NCBI RefSeq assembly: GCF_014257025.1
Contig: NZ_JACMSF010000018.1
Location: 62,001-126,000, forward strand
Length of the DNA stretch: 64,000 nucleotides
Source: Streptomyces cupreus
GTDB taxonomy: Bacteria > Actinomycetota > Actinomycetes > Streptomycetales > Streptomycetaceae
Reading direction: 5' to 3'
The notes below the pieces were generated by a model, which did no database searches, was not told where the DNA came from, and saw nothing but the letters and a program-made list of their open reading frames with translations. Numbering within the stretch: position 1 is the stretch's first letter; every line of letters starts with the position of its first letter. Below are positions 58,006 to 64,000 of this stretch, piece after piece. The translations under genes were made by a program, and so were the position numbers.

Positions 58006-59000
58006 GCGGGACCGGGCACCTCGAACACGGTGTGGACGAGCTGTGCGCGCCCGGCGCACTCCTGTACGAGCACGCCCTGCGGAACGGCCCGATAAGCGCT
58101 CAGGAGGCCGCCCAGGCCCCTTGCCTGGTCGACGCGGGACTGCTCCAGCCCACCGTGGAGGACGTCGACCTGCTGGAGCCGGTCGCCCCGGCCACCGCCC
58201 TGCACCGGCTGCTGCGCTCCTCCGCGGAACGCGTCGCCGAGGAACGCCGGCGCGAACTGGCCCTGGCGGAGACCTTCGAGGCGTGGATGCGCATCGGCGG
58301 CCGGCGCACGACGGAGACCCAGCAGCCCCTGATCGAGGTGATCAGCGGCAAGCGGCGCATCAACGACGTCCTCACCGAGTCCATGGCCGAGGCCGAGCAC
58401 GAAGTGCTCACCATCCAGCCGCACACCAGCTACGGCTCCCGCACCAACCCCGCAACCCACCTCACGGCCATGACCCGCGACCAGGAGCTCCTCAACCGCG
58501 GCGGCCGCATCCGCACCCTCTACCCGCACACCCTGCGCCACTCCCCCCAGGTCATGGCGCGTTACGAGGACCTGGTGGGCGATGTCGAGGCGCGCACCCT
58601 GGACGAGGTCACCGACCGGCTGATCTGCGTCGACCGTACCGTCGCCTTCATCCCGGCGAGCGCCGACGCCAACCACGCCCTGGAGATCCGCCACCCGGCA
58701 CTGATCTCCTACTTCGCCACCACCTTCGACCGGCTGTGGCAGCTGGCGACCCCGATGTACCCCGAGGCCGTCCAGCAGCCCACGCTGAACGGCATCACCC
58801 CGCGCCAACGGGCCATCGCCCGGCTGCTGGTGGAGGGCCACACCGACGCCGTCATCGCGGACCGGCTCGGCATGAACATCCGTACCGCCCGTGTGCACAT
58901 CGCCAAGCTGGCGGCGACCTTGGGCAGTGAGAGCCGGGCCCAACTCGGCTATCTCATCGGACAGTCGGGGATCCTCGGCCAGGAACGTCAGGGAGGCTGA
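58002..59000 (+). CDS. LuxR-family regulator with PLD/TrmB-like sensor domain (copy 2)
   Basis: 332 aa from GTG 58002, coupled to copy 1. Same layout: N-terminal helical part (VDELCAPGALLYEHALRNGP, PCLVDAGLLQP), sensor domain (KRRINDVLTESMAEAEHEVL, TIQPHTSYGS, ELLNRGGRIRTLYPHTLRHS, DEVTDRLICVDRTVAFIPAS), HTH (GITPRQRAIARLLVEGHTDA, VIADRLGMNIRTARVHIAKL). Closer to copy 1 in the HTH than in the N-terminus, which suggests old tandem duplication followed by sensor divergence. It overlaps the convergent third copy by 47 bp. Confidence 0.88.
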   Translation: MSGTGHLEHGVDELCAPGALLYEHALRNGPISAQEAAQAPCLVDAGLLQPTVEDVDLLEPVAPATALHRLLRSSAERVAEERRRELALAETFEAWMRIGGRRTTETQQPLIEVISGKRRINDVLTESMAEAEHEVLTIQPHTSYGSRTNPATHLTAMTRDQELLNRGGRIRTLYPHTLRHSPQVMARYEDLVGDVEARTLDEVTDRLICVDRTVAFIPASADANHALEIRHPALISYFATTFDRLWQLATPMYPEAVQQPTLNGITPRQRAIARLLVEGHTDAVIADRLGMNIRTARVHIAKLAATLGSESRAQLGYLIGQSGILGQERQGG

Positions 59001-60012
59001 TCGGGCCGAGGCCGCTCGGCCGTGGCGGCCCGTCGAGGCCCGCCTGGGCGATCCGGACGCCGAGCTGGGTACGGCTGGCCGCGCCGAGCGTCTCCGAGAG
59101 CCGGGCGATATGGGCGCGGCAGGTACGGACGCTGATGCCGAGACGCTCGGCGATCACCGCGTCCTGGTGGCCCTCGGCGAGCAGCGCGGCGATGGACCGC
59201 TCGCGGTAGGAGATGCCCTCGATGCCCGTCTCGGGCAGGGGCGCGGTGAGCGGGATCGCCAGGCGCCACAGGCGTTCGAAGACCGTCACCAGGTACTGCA
59301 CGAGCGCGGGATGGCGCAGTTCCAGGGCGAGGGTGCGGTCGGCGTTGGCGGGGATGAAGGCGACCGTACGGTCGAAGAGGATCAGACGGTCGATGACCTC
59401 CTCCAGCGTCCGCGCCTGCACGGCGTCGCCCATCAGCTCCAGGTAGTTGAGCAGGCCCTGCCCGTGCCGGGCGACATGCGTGTACAGGTCGCGCATCCGT
59501 ACCCCGCGGGCGCGCAGGGCCATCGCGCGGTGCAGGCCCTCGGTCAGCTCGTGCTCGGGGCGGATGCCGCCCGGCTGGACGGTGAGCACCTCGGTGGTGC
59601 AGGCGGCGGTGGCCTCGTCCATGGCGGCCTGGATCCGGGAGAGCCCGTCCAGGACACGGATCGCGGTGCCCTCCGCGGGGCCGTTCTGCGGCTGGGGGCC
59701 GAGTCCCGCGTACCACTCGAAGGCGGCCACCGCCGAGCCCATCCGCCGCTGGCTCGCGCTGACCTCGTCGTACACCCCGCGCAGCAGCCGGGTCATGACC
59801 TCCTGCGGGGACGTCGGCACCAGCCAGGCCATGTCGTCGGGATCCGGGTGCAGTAAAGCCAGCTCCAGCAGACACGGCACCGCCTCCGCCTCCTCGCGGG
59901 GCACACGGCCGCGCCGTACGGCCCGGGAATACACCCGATCCCCGGCCTCGCACAGTCGGTCAGCACCGTGTGGATGCCCATCCGTCCCGTGCCCGGCCAT
60001 CGCCCATCCCAC
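58954..60012 (-). CDS. LuxR-family regulator with PLD/TrmB-like sensor domain (copy 3)
   Basis: 352 aa (MGWAMAGHGTDGHPHGADRL). The same family: DRLCEAGDRVYSRAVRRGRV, PCLLELALLHPDPDDMAWLV, a sensor domain (MALRARGVRMRDLYTHVARH, EEVIDRLILFDRTVAFIPAN) and HTH (GISYRERSIAALLAEGHQDA, VIAERLGISVRTCRAHIARL). The N-terminal block PCLxEFALLHPDPDDxxWL is closer to copy 1 than copy 2 is. Convergent to copy 2, with an overlapping 3' end. ATG 60000 is an alternative start. Confidence 0.86.
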   Translation of the reverse strand: MGWAMAGHGTDGHPHGADRLCEAGDRVYSRAVRRGRVPREEAEAVPCLLELALLHPDPDDMAWLVPTSPQEVMTRLLRGVYDEVSASQRRMGSAVAAFEWYAGLGPQPQNGPAEGTAIRVLDGLSRIQAAMDEATAACTTEVLTVQPGGIRPEHELTEGLHRAMALRARGVRMRDLYTHVARHGQGLLNYLELMGDAVQARTLEEVIDRLILFDRTVAFIPANADRTLALELRHPALVQYLVTVFERLWRLAIPLTAPLPETGIEGISYRERSIAALLAEGHQDAVIAERLGISVRTCRAHIARLSETLGAASRTQLGVRIAQAGLDGPPRPSGLGPISLPDVPGRGSPTVR

Positions 60013-60159
60013 CCCCAGTTCCAGCGTCTTCCGCAGCGCAAACTATGCGCGGACGGAACGTGGTCCGCAACACGCCTCAGCGGCCGGCGCGGCCCGGCCG
60101 GCCCCGGTGTGTCCGGTTATGCGACATGCGTGCGCGAACTCGGTTTCCAGACATGGGGA

Positions 60160-60188
60160 ATGGCCCGGTCCGCGCGGGACCGGGCCAT
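60160..60188 (-). terminator. Terminator after the XylF-like gene
   Basis: ATGGCCCGGTCC and GGACCGGGCCAT form a 12-bp perfect stem with loop GCGCG, 20 bp past the stop at 60208. The rest of the 60013-60207 gap should hold the promoter of LuxR copy 3. Confidence 0.85.
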
Positions 60189-60207
60189 GACCTATGTCTT
60201 CACGGGG

Positions 60208-61314
60208 CTACTTGAGCCCGATCTCCTCGCACGCCGCCTTGTACTTGGCGGTGCAGATCTCGGAGAGCTTGTAGATGCCGTCGTTGATGACGGTGTCGTT
60301 GATGTTCTCCGTCGTCAGCGCGACCACGGGGACGAGCTGGGCGGGGATGTCCTGGGTGGTGGGGCTGTCGACGCGGTCCGCGGTGAGGGAGTCGAACTTG
60401 ATGTCCTTGCCCTGGATCAGGGCCACGGCCATCTCCGCGGCGGACTCGGCCTCCTCCGGGTAGGACTTGTACACGCTCATGTACTGCTCACCGGTGACGA
60501 TCCGCTGCACGGCGTCGAGTTCGGCGTCCTGGCCGGTGACCGGCGGCAGTTCGGTGACGCCCGCGGCCTCCAGCGCCCTGATGACACCGCCGGCCATGCC
60601 GTCGTTGGCGGAGTAGACGGCGGCGATGTTGTTGACGCCGATCTCCTCGATCGCCTCGGCCATGTTGGCCTCGGCGTTCTCCGGCTTCCAGTCCTTGGTG
60701 TCGTAGGTCTTGGCGATCGTCACCTGGCCGTTGAGCTCGGAGAGCGCGCCCGCCTTGAACTGCTTGGCGTTCGGGTCGGTGGGCGAGCCGTTCATCATGA
60801 CGACCTTCGTCGCGGTGTCGACGTCACCGCCGAGCGCGGCCATCAGGGAGCGGCCCTGCACCTCGCCGACGAGCTCGTTGTCGAAGGAGATGTACGCGTC
60901 GATCGGGCCCTCGGCCAGGCGGTCGTAGGCGATGACCGGGATACCGGCGTCCTTGGCCTTCTGCACATCGGTCGCGATGGCCTTGGAGTCCACCGCGTCC
61001 AGCAGGATGACATCGACCTTGTCGTCGATCATCTTCTGCATCTGCTCGCTCTGCGCACCGGCGTCCGCGTCCGCGTTGGCGTAGACGACCTCGCCCTTGT
61101 TGTCGGTGAGCTCGGCGACCTTGGCCCGGATGATGGGGTGGTCGAACTTGTCGTAACGGGTGTTGGCCTTCTCCGGCAGCAGCAGGCCCAACGTGATGTC
61201 GTTGCCCTTGGTCGGACTCGCGTCGGCACTGTCCCCCGTCACTCCCAGGCCCCCGCAAGCGGAGAGCGAGAGGGCCATCGAGGACGCGGCCAGACATATG
61301 GCGGTACGACGCAT
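60208..61314 (-). CDS. D-xylose-type ABC transporter substrate-binding lipoprotein
   Basis: 368 aa from ATG 61314 (MRRTAICLAASSMALSLSAC) with lipobox LSAC-G, so a lipoprotein. The fold is type I sugar-binding: DITLGLLLPEKANTRYDKFD, GEVVYANADADAGAQSEQMQ, DVILLDAVDSKAIATDVQKA, GIPVIAYDRLAEGPIDAYIS, AVYSANDGMAGGVIRALEAA, PPVTGQDAELDAVQRIVTGE. This is the XylF/ChvE pattern. The ATPase and permease genes are not adjacent, so the protein depends on genes elsewhere, or serves a chemosensor-like role. It ends with a terminator. Confidence 0.9.
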   Translation of the reverse strand: MRRTAICLAASSMALSLSACGGLGVTGDSADASPTKGNDITLGLLLPEKANTRYDKFDHPIIRAKVAELTDNKGEVVYANADADAGAQSEQMQKMIDDKVDVILLDAVDSKAIATDVQKAKDAGIPVIAYDRLAEGPIDAYISFDNELVGEVQGRSLMAALGGDVDTATKVVMMNGSPTDPNAKQFKAGALSELNGQVTIAKTYDTKDWKPENAEANMAEAIEEIGVNNIAAVYSANDGMAGGVIRALEAAGVTELPPVTGQDAELDAVQRIVTGEQYMSVYKSYPEEAESAAEMAVALIQGKDIKFDSLTADRVDSPTTQDIPAQLVPVVALTTENINDTVINDGIYKLSEICTAKYKAACEEIGLK

Positions 61315-61576
61315 TGGGGAGCTCACTTCTGGTGCCTTCCGGACGCGGGCGCAGCATTGCGACCCAGATGACTGAAAAGCCAACGCGGCGGCGCCATCCC
61401 CCGTCAAGCGGAATCACTTAACGACTGCGCAACACCACGCTCCGCTTGGCTTGTGAAGGTACGGCGGAATCCCCTCCAAACACCCGTTACGCCCCCTCCG
61501 TACAACCAACTCCACTCCTCGCGAGTCGTGATCACGACAGCTTTCCCCTGGCTGTTCCCATATCTCAGAGGACCGA

Positions 61577-62986
61577 ATGAACCCAGCCAGAAGCACGGCC
61601 ACCGCTGTCGTGCTCGCCACCGCGGCCGGCCTCCTCGCCGCCGTAGCGACCCCCGCCTCCGCGGCGGTCACCTGCACCTCCCCCGTCTTCAAGCGGACGT
61701 TCTACGCGAACACCACCTTCTCCGGCACCCCGAAGAAGACGGACTGCGACAGCACGATCGACCAGAACTGGGGCACGGGCGCCCCCGCTTCGGGTCTGCC
61801 GACGAACAACTTCGGCGTCCGCTGGACCGTGACGCGGGACTTCGGGTCCGGCGGCCCCTTCACGCTCAGCGCCTCCGGTCTGGACGGCATCCGGGTCTAT
61901 CTGGACCCCGGCACGACCGACGCCCGCAAGATCAACCTGTGGACGAACGGCTCGACGACCGTCTCCAAGACGGTCAACGTCACCATCCCCAAGGGCCAGC
62001 ACACGCTGCGCGTCGACTACGTCAACTGGACCGGCGGCGCGAAGGTCAAGTTCAGCTACACGCCTCGCACTTCGGCAAGCGTCGACACGGTCAAGCCCCT
62101 GGTCCCGACCGGGACTTCGGTGTCGTACGACACCGCCACCGGCAAGGCCGAGCTGACCTGGGCCAAGAACAAGGAGATGGACCTCGCCGGCTACCGCGTC
62201 TACCGGCGGCCCAAGGGCGGCTCGTACCCCGCCACCCCGCTGGCGACGACGACTTCGACGTCGTACACCGACACCACCCTGCCGCTCACCGGCGCGGTCT
62301 ACGAGTACTCCGTCCGCGCCTACGACAAGGCCGGCAACGAGTCCTCGGGGACGGCCGCGTCGGCCGTCACCACCGCGGACCGGACGGCACCGGCCGTGCC
62401 CGGCTCGCTGAGCACCGCCTCCGAGCAGGACGGGCTGTGGATCGGCTGGGGGGCCGTCGAGGGGGCGGCCTCGTACCGGGTGTACCGGGCCGCGAGCGCG
62501 GACGGGACGTACACACAGGTCGGGAGCGGCTCCGAGGACTCGTACGTGGACACCTCGGCCGTCGAGGGCGCCACCTACTACTACCGGGTGACCTCCCTCG
62601 ACGCCGCCGGCAACGAGTCCGCGCGGTCCGCCGCCGTCAGCGGCAAGCGCACGGACCTCACCCCGCCGTCCGCGGTGACCGGGGTGACGGTCACGCCGAC
62701 CGAGTACGGCTTCTTCGTGACCTGGGACGCCAACCCGACCCCCGACCTGGCGAGTTACGTGGTGCGCAGGGGTGAGCTGCTCGGTGACGAGGAGGAGCGG
62801 ATGTGCTCCCTCTACCCGGGCTACTACGTGGGCCCCGAGACCACCTCGTACGAGTACCAGACCGTCCCGGACGGCGAGGAGTCCTGCTTCATCGTCGACG
62901 CCGTCGACGACGACGGGAACTCCTCCTTTCAGTGGACCGGTGAGGCGCAGATCGTCATCGCGACCGAACTCGATCTGACGACATGA
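61577..62986 (+). CDS. Secreted protein with PA14-like and fibronectin type III domains
   Basis: 469 aa. The signal peptide (TAVVLATAAGLLAAVATPAS) ends at ASA-A. Next is a PA14-like beta-sandwich (about 30-170, FKRTFYANTTFSGTPKKTDC; FTLSASGLDGIRVYLDPGTT; GQHTLRVDYVNWTGGAKVKF). Three FN3 modules follow, each with a YRVYR-type strand and D-A-A-G-N-E-S turn (AYDKAGNESSGTAASAV; YRVYRAASADGTYTQVGSGS; VTSLDAAGNESARSAAVSGK), and the last is followed by a Cys-containing tail. There is no catalytic domain, so it probably binds glycans or scaffolds enzymes. Divergent from the XylF-like gene with about 260 bp between. Confidence 0.88.
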   Translation: MNPARSTATAVVLATAAGLLAAVATPASAAVTCTSPVFKRTFYANTTFSGTPKKTDCDSTIDQNWGTGAPASGLPTNNFGVRWTVTRDFGSGGPFTLSASGLDGIRVYLDPGTTDARKINLWTNGSTTVSKTVNVTIPKGQHTLRVDYVNWTGGAKVKFSYTPRTSASVDTVKPLVPTGTSVSYDTATGKAELTWAKNKEMDLAGYRVYRRPKGGSYPATPLATTTSTSYTDTTLPLTGAVYEYSVRAYDKAGNESSGTAASAVTTADRTAPAVPGSLSTASEQDGLWIGWGAVEGAASYRVYRAASADGTYTQVGSGSEDSYVDTSAVEGATYYYRVTSLDAAGNESARSAAVSGKRTDLTPPSAVTGVTVTPTEYGFFVTWDANPTPDLASYVVRRGELLGDEEERMCSLYPGYYVGPETTSYEYQTVPDGEESCFIVDAVDDDGNSSFQWTGEAQIVIATELDLTT

Positions 62987-63025
62987 GAAGGGCCTGAGAA
63001 AACCGGGCCCACCTGGAACGGCAAA

Positions 63026-63051
63026 GGGCCGTGGGTTCGAACCCACGGCCC
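63026..63051 (-). terminator. Palindromic terminator after hspR
   Basis: GGGCCGTGGGTTC and GAACCCACGGCCC form a perfect 26-bp palindrome, 22 bp past the hspR stop and 40 bp past the FN3 gene stop, so it may end both transcripts. The central GTGGGTTCGAACCCAC resembles a tRNA T-arm. Confidence 0.75.
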
Positions 63052-63072
63052 CTGTCACGCCTTGACCCGACG

Positions 63073-63522
63073 TCAGTCGTTCTGCTGCCGCTTCGGCCGC
63101 CACACCACCAGTGCGCTGGTCTGCTGCACTTCCTGATACGGCACCAGGTCGCGGCGGTACGAGGCATGCACCGCCGCCTCTCGCTGCTGCATCGCGGCAG
63201 CGGCCCCGTCGAGGGCCGACTGGAGTTCCGCGACCCGGTTCTGCAGGGCGGCGACCTGGTTCTCCAGTTCGATGATCCGCTTGATGCCGGCCAGGTTGAT
63301 GCCCTCGTCCTGCGACAACTGCTGGACGGTGCGCAGCAGTTCGATGTCGCGGGCCGAGTAGCGGCGGCCCCGTCCGGCCGTGCGGTCCGGAGACACCAGG
63401 CCCAGTCGGTCGTACTGGCGCAGCGTCTGCGGGTGCAGGCCGGAGAGCTGGGCCGCCACCGAGATGACGTAGACCGGGGTCTCCTCGGTCAGTTCATACG
63501 GATTGCGTCGACGGCCGTCCAT
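63073..63522 (-). CDS. hspR: Heat shock repressor HspR (MerR family)
   Basis: 149 aa from ATG 63522 (MDGRRRNPYELTEETPVYVI), the usual family start; a TTG 3 codons upstream overlaps the dnaJ stop. MerR HTH: SVAAQLSGLHPQTLRQYDRL, GLVSPDRTAGRGRRYSARDI. Then NLAGIKRIIELENQVAALQN, RVAELQSALDGAAAAMQQRE forms a coiled coil. HspR with DnaK as co-repressor represses the dnaK operon, clpB and lon in Streptomyces by binding HAIR. It is last in the dnaK-grpE-dnaJ-hspR operon, of which only dnaJ is partly visible here. Confidence 0.97.
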   Translation of the reverse strand: MDGRRRNPYELTEETPVYVISVAAQLSGLHPQTLRQYDRLGLVSPDRTAGRGRRYSARDIELLRTVQQLSQDEGINLAGIKRIIELENQVAALQNRVAELQSALDGAAAAMQQREAAVHASYRRDLVPYQEVQQTSALVVWRPKRQQND

Positions 63523-63527
63523 CTGGA

Positions 63528-64000
63528 TCAAGCTCCCTTCGCGGCCTGGAACAGCTCCGCCCGCGGATCCTCACCCGCGGTCGCCTCGCGATACGCCTCA
63601 AGCGCGTCACGAGCCTTCCCCGTGACGTCCTTCGGGACACTCACCTCGACGGTGACCAGGAGATCCCCGCGGGTGCCGTCCTTGCGGACCGCGCCCTTGC
63701 CCCGGGCGCGCATGGTGCGGCCGTTGGGGGTGCCGGGCGGCAGCTTCAGGGTGACCGGCGGTCCGCCCAGGGTGGGCACCCTGACCTCGCCGCCGAGGGC
63801 CGCCTCCGCGAACGTCACCGGGACCGTCACCGTCAGGTTGTCGCCCTTGCGGCCGAACACCGGGTGCGCGTCCACATGCACCGTGACGTACAGGTCACCG
63901 GACGGGCCGCCCCGCTCTCCGGGCGCGCCCTTGCCGCGCAGCCGGATGCGCTGGTTGTCGCTCACCCCGGCCGGGATGCGCACCTGCATGGTCCGCGACG
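63528..64000 (-). CDS. dnaJ: Chaperone protein DnaJ, C-terminal part (gene runs off the window)
   Basis: The frame runs from the window edge to a stop at 63528: MQVRIPAGVSDNQRIRLRGK, GAPGERGGPSGDLYVTVHVD, HPVFGRKGDNLTVTVPVTFA, EAALGGEVRVPTLGGPPVTL, KLPPGTPNGRTMRARGKGAV, then DLLVTVEVSVPKDVTGKARD. This is the C-terminal substrate-binding beta-domain of DnaJ/Hsp40; the J domain, Gly/Phe linker and any zinc domain are outside. The final six residues (FQAAKGA) are followed by TGA 5 bp before the hspR ATG, so the genes are coupled. Confidence 0.95.
   Translation of the reverse strand, partial: SRTMQVRIPAGVSDNQRIRLRGKGAPGERGGPSGDLYVTVHVDAHPVFGRKGDNLTVTVPVTFAEAALGGEVRVPTLGGPPVTLKLPPGTPNGRTMRARGKGAVRKDGTRGDLLVTVEVSVPKDVTGKARDALEAYREATAGEDPRAELFQAAKGA

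Noticed and set aside
63000..63060. tRNA gene around GGTTCGAACC
   Set aside because: No acceptor stem, D-arm or anticodon arm can be folded upstream; the palindrome reads as the hspR terminator.
1..64000. Insertion sequences, integrases, tRNA-linked attachment sites, CRISPR arrays or a replication origin
   Set aside because: No transposase, integrase or recombinase motif, no spacer-repeat array, no DnaA-box cluster and no tRNA were found by reading.

Overview
The window reads as the chromosome of a Streptomyces or very close actinomycete. GC is very high with strong third-position G/C bias, GTG and TTG starts are common, and typical Streptomyces families are present: XRE-DUF5753/DUF397 pair, Uma2, DUF5063, DUF2617, DUF3151, YbjN, SLATT, a Pro-rich Ser/Thr kinase, and HspR with a HAIR-type operator. 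From memory, the housekeeping backbone (lysC, recR/ybaB, purA, P450, kynU/kynA, DUF3151, fba, pyrE, speE-like, clpB, dnaJ/hspR) follows a conserved core-chromosome order in Streptomyces. I could not run a comparison to confirm this.

Layout. 1-4.5 kb: the 5' part of lysC, an OmpR-type two-component system, a secreted NTF2-like protein, a TauE/SafE permease, and remnants of a TPR gene and a Uma2 gene. 4.5-9.5 kb: a winged-helix/zinc-ribbon-like protein, the XRE/DUF397 pair with a palindromic operator, a small secreted protein, and DUF5063-recR-ybaB. 9.7-14 kb: a SLATT membrane protein, a membrane-anchored PstS-like protein and a Ser/Thr kinase. 14-20.6 kb: a MarR/DJ-1 operon with two operator copies, a class III aminotransferase, a GntR regulator and a NarL-type two-component system. 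20.8-30.3 kb: an FtsX-type ABC transporter with a 108-bp repeat array in its permease, purA, a diacylglycerol-kinase-like gene, a GbsR/MarR-regulated ABC exporter whose permease is frameshifted, and Uma2. 30.4-37.8 kb: a P450, an alpha/beta hydrolase, a NarL-type two-component system, a frameshifted membrane protein, and kynureninase with tryptophan 2,3-dioxygenase.

38.0-42.8 kb is the first of two accessory-looking blocks. It is a tightly coupled five-gene operon: a small Sec-secreted protein of unknown family, an ABC ATPase, two unrelated ABC-2-like membrane proteins and a GT-C (ArnT/PMT-like) glycosyltransferase. 42.8-56.2 kb is housekeeping again: DUF3151, an MFS exporter, fba, pyrE, aldose epimerase, a CoxG-like protein, a speE-like membrane enzyme with DUF2617, an aminotransferase, YbjN and clpB.

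56.3-60.0 kb is the second accessory-looking block. A 57-residue secreted peptide ending in a duplicated DSAWS motif overlaps a Rieske-like protein whose two histidine ligands are replaced by arginine. Facing them are two tandem LuxR-type regulators, with a third paralogue convergent to these. I regard this as the best candidate for an undescribed signalling system. The window ends with a XylF-like lipoprotein, an FN3 secreted protein, hspR and the 3' part of dnaJ. HspR at the right end should bind the HAIR-like site in front of clpB about 8 kb away.
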